This document shows, piece by piece, positions 24,628 to 33,436 of a DNA stretch of 64,000 nt (position 1 is the stretch's first letter; each line of letters opens with the position of its first letter). The DNA comes from Kitasatospora xanthocidica. Its GTDB lineage: Bacteria; Actinomycetota; Actinomycetes; Streptomycetales; Streptomycetaceae. The position numbers and the translations under genes are program-made. Location of the stretch: assembly GCF_014656195.1 (NCBI RefSeq), contig NZ_BNBY01000016.1, positions 36,463 through 100,462 on the forward strand. The letters are read 5' to 3'. Below the pieces are notes generated by a model. It worked only from the letters and a program-made list of their open reading frames with translations, searched no databases and was not told the DNA's origin.

Positions 24628-24661
24628 GCACCACCAGCCGCGAGGACAACAGGACCCGCCG

Positions 24662-25654
24662 ATGAACGACACAGCACAGATACCGGAAGACCGCTCTGTG
24701 CGCGACGGGGACGGGGCGGCCACCGTCGTCCCGTCCCGCGGACGCGCCGGTGCCGAACCCACCAGGTCCCGCCCCCGCTCCCAGCAGTGGGCCGCCTGGG
24801 GATTCCTCACACCAGTGGTGATCTACCTCGGCGTGTTCTACGCCTATCCCCTCTACCGCAACATCGACCTGAGCCTGCGCAACTACACGGTGCGCTCGTT
24901 CGTGGACGGCAACGCCACCTTCACCGGACCGGCGAACTACCGCGCGGTCCTGGACGACCCCACGTTCATGCCCGCGCTGACGCACACCGTGGTGTTCACC
25001 GCCGCCAGCCTGCTCCTGCAGTACGGGATCGGCCTGGCCCTCGCGGTCTTCTTCACCCAGCACTTCCGCCTCGCGGCCACGCTTCGCGCCCTGTTCCTGG
25101 TGCCCTGGTTGCTGCCGCTGATCGTGTCCGCCTCCACCTGGTCGTGGATGCTCAACAGCGATTCCGGCGTCGTCAACGCCGTCCTGCGCGCGGTCGGCAT
25201 CGGCCCGGTCAACTGGCTCACCTCCCCGAGCTGGTCCCTGGCGTCGGTGGTGATCGCGAACATCTGGATCGGGATCCCGTTCAACCTGGTGGTCCTGTAC
25301 AGCGGTCTGCAGAGCATCCCGGCCTCGCTCTACGAGGCCGCCGCCCTGGACGGGGCGAACGCGTGGCAGCGCTTTCGCCACGTCACCTTCCCGCTGCTGC
25401 GCCCGGTATCGGCGATCACCCTGCTGCTGGGCCTGGTCTACACCCTCAAGGTCTTCGACATCATCTGGATCATGACCAGGGGCGGTCCGGTCAATTCCTC
25501 CACCACGCTCGCCACTTGGTCCTACCGGCTCGGTTTCGGCAACGCGCTGCCGGCCTTCGGACACGGCGCTGCCGTCGGGAACCTGCTGGTCCTGATCGCC
25601 CTGGTCTTCGGCATGGTGTACATCCGCGTCCAGCGAAAGCAGCAGGCGTCATGA
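24662..25654 (+). CDS. sugar ABC importer permease, MalF type
   Basis: A 330-residue permease. After a charged, Arg-rich cytoplasmic start of about 40 residues there are six membrane helices. The EAA loop reads EAAALDGANAWQRF followed by VTFPLLRPV and contacts the shared ATPase. GIPFNLVVLYSGLQSIPASL precedes it as in CUT1 permeases. AGGA seven bases before the ATG serves as ribosome site. The stop overlaps the next start (ATGA), so the two permeases are coupled. No ATPase gene is nearby; an MsiK-type ATPase encoded elsewhere is the usual partner in this genus. Confidence 0.93.
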   Translation: MNDTAQIPEDRSVRDGDGAATVVPSRGRAGAEPTRSRPRSQQWAAWGFLTPVVIYLGVFYAYPLYRNIDLSLRNYTVRSFVDGNATFTGPANYRAVLDDPTFMPALTHTVVFTAASLLLQYGIGLALAVFFTQHFRLAATLRALFLVPWLLPLIVSASTWSWMLNSDSGVVNAVLRAVGIGPVNWLTSPSWSLASVVIANIWIGIPFNLVVLYSGLQSIPASLYEAAALDGANAWQRFRHVTFPLLRPVSAITLLLGLVYTLKVFDIIWIMTRGGPVNSSTTLATWSYRLGFGNALPAFGHGAAVGNLLVLIALVFGMVYIRVQRKQQAS

Positions 25655-26472
25655 GCACACGACACACCTCCTGGTGGAAGACCGCGATCGGCGTCCTCCT
25701 CACCGCGCTGATGCTGTTCCCGGTCTACTGGATGCTGAACGTGTCCTTCACCCGCGACCAGGACATGCGCAAGTCCCCACCGGACTGGTTCCCGTTGCAC
25801 GGAACGCTGGAGGGCTACCGCGCCGTCATCGACCAGCAACTCCCTTACCTGGGCACCAGCCTGGTCATCGCCCTGGGCACTGTCGTGCTGACCGCGGCCA
25901 TCGCCGCACCCGCCGGCTACGCGCTGGCGAAGCTGCGCCCGCGAGGCGGCGGAGCGCTCAGTTTCGTGCTCCTGGTCGCGCAGATGATCCCCGGCATCAT
26001 CATGGCGATGGGCTTCTACACCATCTACCTCAAGCTCGGGATGCTGCAGTCGGTGCCGGGCCTGATCATCGCCGACTCCACGATCGCCGTCCCGTTCGCC
26101 GTGCTGATCTTCACCGCGTTCATGGACGGCATTCCCGGCGAACTACTGCAGGCCGCCAGGACCGACGGCGCGGGCCATCTGCGGACCTTCTGGTCGATCG
26201 TCCTGCCGATGAGCCGCAACGCGATCGTCACCGTCTCGCTGTTCGCGTTCCTCTGGTCCTGGTCCGACTTCGTGTTCGCCAGCACCCTGGACGGCGGCGG
26301 CGCCCACGAGCCGATCACGCTGGGGATCTACCACTACATCGGCAACAACAACCAGCAGTGGAACGCCATCATGGCCACCGCCGTCGTCGCCTCGATCCCC
26401 ACCGCCCTGATCCTCGTCCTGGCCCAGCGCTACGTCGCCGCCGGTGTCACCGCCGGAGCCGTCAAGGACTGA
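25651..26472 (+). CDS. sugar ABC importer permease, MalG type
   Basis: A 273-residue permease with six helices, beginning WWKTAIGVLLTALMLFPVYW. The EAA loop is ELLQAARTDGAGHLRTFW followed by SIVLPMSRN, and the protein ends in GVTAGAVKD, the conserved MalG-type C-terminus. It forms the channel with the MalF-type protein encoded just before, with which it overlaps by four bases. The next gene, a glycosidase, starts 114 bases downstream and probably belongs to the same transcript. Confidence 0.93.
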   Translation: MSTRHTSWWKTAIGVLLTALMLFPVYWMLNVSFTRDQDMRKSPPDWFPLHGTLEGYRAVIDQQLPYLGTSLVIALGTVVLTAAIAAPAGYALAKLRPRGGGALSFVLLVAQMIPGIIMAMGFYTIYLKLGMLQSVPGLIIADSTIAVPFAVLIFTAFMDGIPGELLQAARTDGAGHLRTFWSIVLPMSRNAIVTVSLFAFLWSWSDFVFASTLDGGGAHEPITLGIYHYIGNNNQQWNAIMATAVVASIPTALILVLAQRYVAAGVTAGAVKD

Positions 26473-26586
26473 CACCCGCCGCCACCTCCCCGCCCGCTGA
26501 AAACCTCCGCCTCTCGGCACACCCGCGCACCGCGGCCGCCACGAGGCCGGCAGAACACGCCCCGCACCAGAAACGAGCGCCCTGCG

Positions 26587-28356
26587 ATGACCGACGCCCT
26601 CACTGGCCCGGCCTTCAACATCCGCGACATTCCCTTCAGCCGCCACGGCTCCTGGTTCAACATCTCACCCGTGACCTCCGAGCACGTCCGCGCCGAGGAC
26701 CTCCACCTGGTCTCCCACCAGAACGGCATGCACCCGGTGCTGCGCCTGGTCCCCGTCGGGGGGCCGCGCGGCGAGCGGGTCGAGACGAGCTGGAACGCGA
26801 CACCGGGTCGGCTGACCTGGGCCGCGCAGAGCGGGCAGATCGAACTGACCTACCAGTCCGCCGACACCCTGCGACTGCGCGGTACCGGCCTGGGCCTGCG
26901 GATCTGCGCCTCGGCCGACCAGCTCACGCCGTTCGGCGGCACGTACTTCCTCCACGACCCGCTCGACGGCTCCTACGTGTTCACCTCCTACGAGACCGGC
27001 AGGCGCTACCGCATCACCGTGCTCGCCGGGCAGGAAGCGGACGTCCAGGGTGTCGAGGCGCTCGGCGAGGCCGACCGCGGGCTGACGGTGATCGGCGACG
27101 GCACCGGCCCGTGGGAGACGGCCGTCGAGGAACTCGACAGCGCCCGGCCGCCCTACGCCCCGTCAGGCACCCACGAGCAGACGGCGGGCCAGGCAGGTCA
27201 GGCGTTCGCCCGCTTCGCCGACGCGGTCACCCCCTGGCGCACCCCGGACACCCCGGCCGCTGAACTGGCCGCCTACGTGGTGTGGTCCGCGACGGTGGGA
27301 CCGAGCGGGTTCGTCGAGCGCCCTGCCGTCCTGATGTCCAAGCACTGGATGGACAAGGTGTGGAGCTGGGACCACTGCTTCAACGCCCTGGCCCTGGCCC
27401 CCGGAGCCCCGGAACTGGCCTGGGACCAGTTCCAGATCATGTTCGACCACCAGGACGAGAGCGGCGCACTGCCCGACTCCGTGACCCACTCCGAAATCCT
27501 CTACAACTTCGTCAAGCCCCCCATCCACGGCTGGGCCCTGCGCCACCTGCGACGACGCCTGCCGCGCCCGCTGAGCCGCACCGAACTCACCGAGGCCTAC
27601 CACCGCCTGGAGCGGTGGACCGGGTTCTGGCTCGACTCCAGGCGCGCCCCCGGCCAGACGCTGCCGCACTACCAGCACGGCAACGACAGCGGCTGGGACA
27701 ACGCCACCACCTTCGACCCCGGACGTGTGCGGGTCACCGCCGATCTCTCCACCTTCCTGATCCTGCAGCTGCGCGAACTCGCCGATCTGGCCACCGAGCT
27801 CGACCGCGCCGACGAAGCCGCCGCCTGGGCGGCCTCGGCGGACACCATCCAGGCCGCCGTGATCCAGGAGCTGTGGACCGGCGATCGATTCCAGGCCCGC
27901 TCCCCCCGTACCGGTGAAGGCGCGACCAGCCTCAGCCTGCTCGACCTGATGCCCATCGCGCTCGGCGAGCACCTGCCCACTGACATCAGCACCCGCCTGG
28001 CCGCACACATCGAGACCCACCTGACCGCCCACGGACTGGCCACCGAGCGGCCCGACTCACCCCACTACCAGGCCGACGGCTACTGGCGCGGACCCATCTG
28101 GGCACCCGCCACCGTCCTCATCGAGGACGGCCTGCGCCGCGCCGGCCACCACCGCCTCGCCGACGAGATCAGCAGCCGCTTCCGCGCGCTGTGCGAGAAC
28201 TCCGGCTTCGCCGAGAACTTCGACGCCCTCACCGGCGAGGGACTCCGCGACCGCGCCTACACCTGGACCGCCAGCAGCTACCTGCTGCTCGCCGAGGACC
28301 ACATCAGGCGCATCCACCCCCAGAACGACGACCACCGGAGCGCACTGCACCGGTAG
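26587..28356 (+). CDS. cytoplasmic GH63/MGH1-like glycoside hydrolase
   Basis: A 589-residue enzyme with an N-terminal beta domain (residues 1-200) and an (alpha/alpha)6 barrel. Barrel motifs are HWMDKVWSWDHCFNALAL, HGNDSGWDNATTFD and YWRGPIWAPATVLIEDGL; the last two are the general-acid and base regions of GH63/GH37-type enzymes (alpha-glucosidase, mannosylglycerate hydrolase, trehalase). No signal peptide is present, so it acts inside on the imported sugar. The ribosome site is weak (GCGCCCTGCG). Specificity cannot be fixed, but the context predicts an alpha-linked gluco- or manno-oligosaccharide. Confidence 0.82.
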   Translation: MTDALTGPAFNIRDIPFSRHGSWFNISPVTSEHVRAEDLHLVSHQNGMHPVLRLVPVGGPRGERVETSWNATPGRLTWAAQSGQIELTYQSADTLRLRGTGLGLRICASADQLTPFGGTYFLHDPLDGSYVFTSYETGRRYRITVLAGQEADVQGVEALGEADRGLTVIGDGTGPWETAVEELDSARPPYAPSGTHEQTAGQAGQAFARFADAVTPWRTPDTPAAELAAYVVWSATVGPSGFVERPAVLMSKHWMDKVWSWDHCFNALALAPGAPELAWDQFQIMFDHQDESGALPDSVTHSEILYNFVKPPIHGWALRHLRRRLPRPLSRTELTEAYHRLERWTGFWLDSRRAPGQTLPHYQHGNDSGWDNATTFDPGRVRVTADLSTFLILQLRELADLATELDRADEAAAWAASADTIQAAVIQELWTGDRFQARSPRTGEGATSLSLLDLMPIALGEHLPTDISTRLAAHIETHLTAHGLATERPDSPHYQADGYWRGPIWAPATVLIEDGLRRAGHHRLADEISSRFRALCENSGFAENFDALTGEGLRDRAYTWTASSYLLLAEDHIRRIHPQNDDHRSALHR

Positions 28357-28405
28357 GCCGCCGGCACCACCCCAACCACCCCACCCCCCAGTCGGGAGAG
28401 CCGTG

Positions 28406-30229
28406 ATGCACCCGCACCGCCGCAGACTTTCCGTCAGCCTCACCGCCCTGCTCACCACCCTTGCCGCCGGGATCCTGCCCGCCGCCACAGCGCACGCCGC
28501 CGACACCTCCGTCGCCGTCGACTTCTCCGCGGTCAAGGGCGCCCCCACGTACCATGCCTCGGGCACCCTCTACGGGATGACCCCCAACGGGTCACTGCCG
28601 CCGGACCACTTCTACACCGACATCAAGTGGCACCTCGAGCGCGCCGGCGGGGCCCAGCTCAACGGCGGCGGCTACGCCACCAGCCTGGCCGACTACCAGA
28701 CCCGCTGGGCCTCCACCCTGGCCCAGTACAAGCGCACCGCCGCCCTCGGCGGCACCTTCGTCATCCTCCCGCACGACCTGTGGGGCGCCGACGGCACCAC
28801 CACCCAGCCCTTCCCCGGTGACAACGGCGACTGGACCAAGTTCGACAGCTTCGTCAACCAGCTCATCTCCGACGTCAGGGCCAACAACATGACGGTGGAG
28901 TGGGACCTGTGGAACGAGCCGGACCTCAGCGGCTTCTGGGGCCGGTCCCAGAGCCAGTACCTGCAGATGTGGTCGCGGTTCCACGCCGCCGTGCGGGCCA
29001 ACCTCCCCGGGCAGCTCATCGTCGGCCCCAGCGTGGCCAACCCGCCGAGCTCCTCCAACACCTGGTGGACCACCTATCTGAACCACGTCAAGGCCAACAA
29101 CGTCGCCCCCGACATCTACAGCTGGCACGCCATCCCGCACGACCCCGTCCCGGCTGTCGGCAACGCCGACGCGGTCATCGCCGCCGCGGGCCTGACCAAC
29201 ACCCGGCCGTACCAGATCAACGAGTACGCCGGGATCGAGCAGCAGAACCCCGGTGGCGGCGGCTGGTTCATCAGCCGCCTGGAGCGGGCCGGTGCCGACG
29301 GCCTGCGCTCCAACTGGGGAGGGGGCCCCAACCTGCACGACTACGCGGCCAACCTGCTCACCAAGAACAGCTCCGGTCAGTACCTGCCGAAGGGTGAGTG
29401 GTTCCTCTACCGGTACTACGGCTCCCAGACCGGAAACCTCGTGAACCTCACACCCGGTACGAACACCGACGGGCTGGCGACCAAGGACAACACCGCGCGC
29501 AACGCGAAGATCCTGCTGGGCAGCAACGGCAACACCGGCAACGTCACCGTCAACCTCAACCGCCTCGACACCACCTCGGTGACGGAGAACGGCCGGGTGC
29601 GCGCGATCGTCCAGCGCATACCGAACAACAGCGGCGGCGCCGTGACGGGTCCGGTGACGGTCTCCGACCAGACCCTGACCGTCAGCGGCAACTCGGCTTC
29701 GGTGAACGTTCCGTGGACGGACGCCGCGGACGGCTACACCGTCACCCTGCTGCCCCCGTCCAACACCACCGTCTCCACGGTCGCGGAGGTGCAGCACAGC
29801 GGTCAGTGCCTGGACGACACCAACCTCAGCACCGCCGACGGCACGCAGTACCAGCAGTACTCCTGCGAGGGCGGCTACCAGCAGATGCTGGACCTCAAGC
29901 CGGTCGCCGGCCGGACGAACACCTACACCGTGGTCAACGAGTACAGCGGTAAGTGCCTGGACGTCTCGGGCGCTTCCACGGCCGACGATGCCGCCGTCAT
30001 CCAGTGGACCTGCAGCGGCGGCACGAACCAGATGTTCACCCTCAACCCCGTCACCGCGCTCGGCAACAGCAAGGACTACCAGCTGGTCGCGGTGCACAGC
30101 GGCAAGTGCGTGGACGTGAGCGGGATCTCGACCGCACCCGGCGCCCTCGTCCACCAGTGGACCTGCGACCCGGCGAGCAACCTGAACTGGAAGAAGAACC
30201 AGATCTGGCGCCTGACCGGCAAGGCATGA
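28406..30229 (+). CDS. secreted clan-A glycosidase (GH39-like) with C-terminal CBM13
   Basis: A 607-residue secreted protein. The signal peptide covers residues 1-31 (LTALLTTLAAGILPAATAHA). The catalytic barrel (about 35-350) has WDLWNEPDLSGFWG with acid/base E171 and PYQINEYAG with nucleophile E273, spaced as in clan GH-A. A beta-sandwich follows, then a ricin-type beta-trefoil (about 470-607) with repeated GKCLDVSGxST and QWTC motifs. The barrel resembles GH39 but the family is not certain. Start ATG 28406 follows GGGAGAG. It probably releases oligosaccharides that the upstream ABC system imports. A strong terminator hairpin closes the unit. Confidence 0.8.
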   Translation: MHPHRRRLSVSLTALLTTLAAGILPAATAHAADTSVAVDFSAVKGAPTYHASGTLYGMTPNGSLPPDHFYTDIKWHLERAGGAQLNGGGYATSLADYQTRWASTLAQYKRTAALGGTFVILPHDLWGADGTTTQPFPGDNGDWTKFDSFVNQLISDVRANNMTVEWDLWNEPDLSGFWGRSQSQYLQMWSRFHAAVRANLPGQLIVGPSVANPPSSSNTWWTTYLNHVKANNVAPDIYSWHAIPHDPVPAVGNADAVIAAAGLTNTRPYQINEYAGIEQQNPGGGGWFISRLERAGADGLRSNWGGGPNLHDYAANLLTKNSSGQYLPKGEWFLYRYYGSQTGNLVNLTPGTNTDGLATKDNTARNAKILLGSNGNTGNVTVNLNRLDTTSVTENGRVRAIVQRIPNNSGGAVTGPVTVSDQTLTVSGNSASVNVPWTDAADGYTVTLLPPSNTTVSTVAEVQHSGQCLDDTNLSTADGTQYQQYSCEGGYQQMLDLKPVAGRTNTYTVVNEYSGKCLDVSGASTADDAAVIQWTCSGGTNQMFTLNPVTALGNSKDYQLVAVHSGKCVDVSGISTAPGALVHQWTCDPASNLNWKKNQIWRLTGKA

Positions 30230-30255
30230 CCTCCCGCGCCTGACCCCTCGGACAC

Positions 30256-30288
30256 CAGGAGGACCCCGGCTCCGCCGGGGTCCTCCTG
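30256..30288 (+). terminator. terminator hairpin of the transporter/glycosidase operon
   Basis: CAGGAGGACCCCGG pairs with CCGGGGTCCTCCTG around CTCCG, 27 bases after the stop. Confidence 0.85.
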
Positions 30289-31118
30289 TCCCTGCCGGAT
30301 TCCGCCGACCGTCCCGGCTGCCGATGCCGGGTGAACGCCCTTCCACACCGTGCCCGACGACCTGCTCCGCGTGGCCGGATCAGCGTCGGATCTCAAGTTG
30401 CAGCCCACGTCGGCCACCGTGAACGTGGCGCTGCCCATGGGTTGTCCCGACCGTGGCGCATTGGTTGGAGCCATGCTGCTCACTTGACCTGCACCTTGCC
30501 GCGGCGGTCCGGTGGAGAGCGCCGGCCCCACTGTGGCGGCCCTTCTTCATGGAAGTGTCGAAGCGCTTCAACCAATGGCGAGGCTAGCGGCACACCTTGC
30601 CGCTCGACAAGCATCTCGATGAATCAAATCCCTATCGTGAATGGGATGTTGACATACCCAGTGCCGTATGCGAAGCATTCGAAGGGCTTGAGTGCTGGAG
30701 CCTGACCGAGGGATCGACATGAGCTTCCCCGTCCCTGCCCGCTGCCGTACCGCGATCTTGCGCTCCCAGTGGACAAGCGCGTCGACGACCCCCTCGGCAG
30801 GCTCATGGCCCGATGAGCGGACCGTGATGTCGCCCCGGTGGGCCGCGTGCCGAAAACCACGTCCATGCAGCGGCGCCGCGTGCGCACCCGCGTGCGACGC
30901 CTGGAAGCCGGCGCTCGCGCCGCCACTGCGTGCCAGGCCGCCGACCATCGGGGCGAGACCGGTCGACCGCTCCGGAGGCGTTGGGCAGGACTGCGCCGCC
31001 TCGGTCATGAAAGTCGTTGCAGCCATCTTGACGTGCCGGGGTGGGCACGTATTGACTCCGCTCACACCCGGAAACTCCTCTGCCTCCCACCAGGAGGGGT
31101 CCACCTCGACCTCGCAAT
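30289..31118. other. 830-bp stretch without a convincing gene
   Basis: Neither strand has a frame with the high third-position GC bias of the neighbours, and base composition is more even than elsewhere. Two regulatory palindromes lie in or beside it (30558-30571 and 31119-31132). It may be the remains of a deleted gene or a long regulatory region. Confidence 0.45.
30558..30571. promoter_or_regulatory. orphan LacI-type palindrome, same class as at 54.2-54.35 kb
   Basis: TCGAAGCGCTTCAA is symmetric at 6 of 7 positions and matches TCGAAGCGCTTGAA and TCGAAACGCTTCGA in the xyloglucan-locus promoter. No gene starts within 700 bases on either side. Confidence 0.5.
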
Positions 31119-31132
31119 TGTTAGCGTTAACA
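31119..31132. promoter_or_regulatory. operator shared with the GH54 gene
   Basis: TGTTAGCGTTAACA, a LacI-type palindrome, lies about 210 bases upstream of the GH62 gene. It is the exact reverse complement of the 14-mer at 62312-62325 upstream of the GH54 gene. Confidence 0.7.
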
Positions 31133-31344
31133 CTTCTGGGAGCTGAACTCTGTGGGTCATTCGTCGGCACTTACCCTGCCGACCAGCACTGGAACTCCAG
31201 CTGAGCCGAGCTTGGGGTATGCCTCCGCCGACTCCCTTCCCCCACCGGAAACCATCGCGAGGCACCGGGGTGTGACACGCCCACTACCAAACGCGGCCTG
31301 ACAAACAACCGTGTGACAGCTCCATCCCTTCACAAAGGATCTCA

Positions 31345-32766
31345 ATGCGCAGACAAATTACCGACCGCAGGCCCCCGTCTGTGGTGCTCACCGCCATGGT
31401 TGCGGCCGTGGTGGCGTTGGCGGCGATGCTCGTCGCCTACCCGGCTCAGGCGGCCACCAGCGGTGCCTTGCGCGGGACGGGTTCCGGCCGGTGTCTCGAC
31501 GTACCGAACGCCAGCCAGACCGACGGCGCGCTCCTGCAGATCTGGGACTGCTCGGGCGGGACCAACCAGCAGTGGACGCTGACGGACAGCAACCAGCTGA
31601 CCGTGTACGGCAACAAGTGCCTGGACGTCCCGGGCCACGCCACCGCGGCCGGTACCCGGGTGGAGATCTGGTCCTGCACCGGCGGTGCGAACCAGCAGTG
31701 GCGGGTGAACACCGACGGTACGGTCGTCGGCGTGGAGTCCGGGCTGTGCCTGGACGTCAGCGGCGGCGGGACGGCCAACGGGACGGCGGTGCAGCTGTGG
31801 AACTGCAGCGGCGCCAGTAACCAGAAGTGGACCGGCCTGTCCGGGACGGGCAGCACGTGTGCTCTCCCGTCGACGTACCGGTGGACCTCGACCGGTCCGC
31901 TGGCGGAGCCGGTGAACGGGGGAGCCGCGCTGAAGGACTTCACCGACGTGGTCTACAACGGCAAGCACCTGGTCTACGCGACCTACTCCGACGGAACGTC
32001 GTGGAAGTCGATGGGATTCGCTCCCTTCACGAACTGGTCGGACATGGCCTCGGCCCCCCAGACCGTCATGTCCTCGTCCGCGGTGGCGCCCCAGCTGTTC
32101 TACTTCGCGCCCAAGAACACCTGGGTGCTGGCCTCGCTGGGGTGGGGGACCGCCTGGCCCTTCACCTACCGCACGTCCAGCGACCCCACCAACCCCAACG
32201 GCTGGTCCGCGCCGCAGGCGCTGTTCACCGGCAGCCTCCCCACCGGCGGCCCGATCGACCCGACCCTGATCGCCGACGACCAGAACATGTACCTGTTCTT
32301 CGCCGGTGACAACGGCAGCATCTACCGGGCGAGCATGCCGATCGGGAACTTCCCCAGCAGCTTCGGCTCCTCGTACACCACGGTCATGAGCGACACGGTG
32401 CAGAACCTGTTCGAGGCACCCCAGGTCTACAAGGTCCAGGGCCAGAACCAGTACCTCATGATCGTCGAGGCCCGGGACGCGAACGAGCACCGCTACTTCC
32501 GCTCGTTCACCGCCACCAGCCTGAACGGCTCCTGGACCCCGCAGGCCGCCACCGCGAGCAACGCCTTCGCGGGCAAGGCCAACAGCGGCGCCACCTGGAC
32601 CAACGACATCAGCCACGGCGACCTGGTCCGCAACAACCCCGACCAGACCATGACCGTCGACCCCTGCAACCTCCAGCTCCTCTACCAGGGCAGGAACCCC
32701 AACTCGGACGGCTCTTCCTACATCCAACTGCCGTACCGGCCGGGCGTGCTCACCCTGCAGCGCTGA
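31345..32766 (+). CDS. secreted GH62 alpha-L-arabinofuranosidase with N-terminal CBM13
   Basis: A 473-residue secreted enzyme. Signal peptide 1-36 (ALAAMLVAYPAQA), ricin-type CBM13 at about 38-166 (three repeats with CLDVxG and QQW), then a GH62 five-bladed propeller from about 172 to the end. GH62 hallmarks are LPSTYRWTSTGPL, ALKDFTDVVYNGKHLVY, LFYFAPKNTWVLA and GPIDPTLIADDQN. GH62 removes arabinose from arabinoxylan and arabinan; CBM13 binds xylan. AAAGGA stands eight bases before the ATG. The shared operator upstream and a strong terminator downstream make it a single-gene unit, likely induced by an arabinose-containing ligand. Confidence 0.95.
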   Translation: MRRQITDRRPPSVVLTAMVAAVVALAAMLVAYPAQAATSGALRGTGSGRCLDVPNASQTDGALLQIWDCSGGTNQQWTLTDSNQLTVYGNKCLDVPGHATAAGTRVEIWSCTGGANQQWRVNTDGTVVGVESGLCLDVSGGGTANGTAVQLWNCSGASNQKWTGLSGTGSTCALPSTYRWTSTGPLAEPVNGGAALKDFTDVVYNGKHLVYATYSDGTSWKSMGFAPFTNWSDMASAPQTVMSSSAVAPQLFYFAPKNTWVLASLGWGTAWPFTYRTSSDPTNPNGWSAPQALFTGSLPTGGPIDPTLIADDQNMYLFFAGDNGSIYRASMPIGNFPSSFGSSYTTVMSDTVQNLFEAPQVYKVQGQNQYLMIVEARDANEHRYFRSFTATSLNGSWTPQAATASNAFAGKANSGATWTNDISHGDLVRNNPDQTMTVDPCNLQLLYQGRNPNSDGSSYIQLPYRPGVLTLQR

Positions 32767-32808
32767 CCCGCCCGTCCGCTCCACCGGAGAACCGGGACCT
32801 GAGGCCTT

Positions 32809-32842
32809 GAGGAACCCCGGCCGCGCGGCGGCCGGGGTTCCT
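32809..32842 (+). terminator. terminator hairpin after GH62
   Basis: GAGGAACCCCGGCCGC pairs with GCGGCCGGGGTTCCTC around GC. Confidence 0.85.
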
Positions 32843-32927
32843 CGTTCTGGACGCTACCGAGCAGGCGCTCGGCGGGGGGCGGCAGTGCGACGGTCTTCTC
32901 GGCAGGCTTCTCGTCAGGCCCTGCGCT

Positions 32928-33366
32928 CTCCGGTGCGAGAGGATGACCGTGATGGGGCCGTCGCGTTCGCCGGTCGTACGGGCGCGTTCCATGTGGTGCT
33001 CGAAGACGGCGAGTTGGCTGGGGGTGTCCGGTGATGCGGCGGGTTCGTCCAGTACGAGCAGCAGGGGCAGGTCGCGCATGCGGGCGCGGGCGAGCGCCAG
33101 TTCCTGCCACTGGCCCTCGGACAGGTCGGCTCCGCCGAACTCCCTTCCCGGCATCGTGTCTTCGCGGTGCGGCAGGCGGTCGACGAAACCGGTGGTGTCG
33201 GTGGTCGCCAGGGCTTTCCGGATCCGTGCGGCACCCTGGAGGGCGTCCGGCTCGCCGAGGTCGACGCTCTCACCCAGGACGGTGCGGTACCGGCCGAAGT
33301 CCTGGAAGGCGCACGAGATCCGGGCCCGCCAGTCGGCGGTCCGCACGCTGCCGGCTTGGCGGGCAA
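32928..33366 (-). pseudogene. C-terminal half of an ABC transporter ATPase
   Basis: The minus strand reads ADWRARISCAFQDFGRY (Q loop), FGGADLSEGQWQELALARA (signature, LSEGQ in place of LSGGQ), LLLVLDEPAASPD (Walker B) and VILSHR (H loop). Walker A and the whole membrane domain are missing upstream, and the frame degrades after the H loop. It is the remnant of a larger exporter gene, now between a terminator and the dctA unit. Confidence 0.7.
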
Positions 33367-33387
33367 GGCGTGACCGCCCGCGCCGGA

Positions 33388-33430
33388 AGGGCGGGCCGGC
33401 CCGGGCGGCTGCCCCGGGTCGGCCCGCCCT
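33388..33430 (-). terminator. terminator hairpin of the dctA operon
   Basis: AGGGCGGGCCGGCCCGGG pairs with CCCGGGTCGGCCCGCCCT (one mismatch), six bases after the stop. Confidence 0.8.
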
Positions 33431-33436
33431 GCGATG

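Noticed and set aside
30692..31204. Plus-strand frame of 170 codons in the gap before GH62
   Set aside because: No third-position GC bias, no recognisable domain, and it runs through the operator.
31270..31290. GTGTGACACGCCCAC resembling a MITE end upstream of GH62
   Set aside because: The match is short, lacks a partner inverted repeat and lacks the terminal TAG/CTA.
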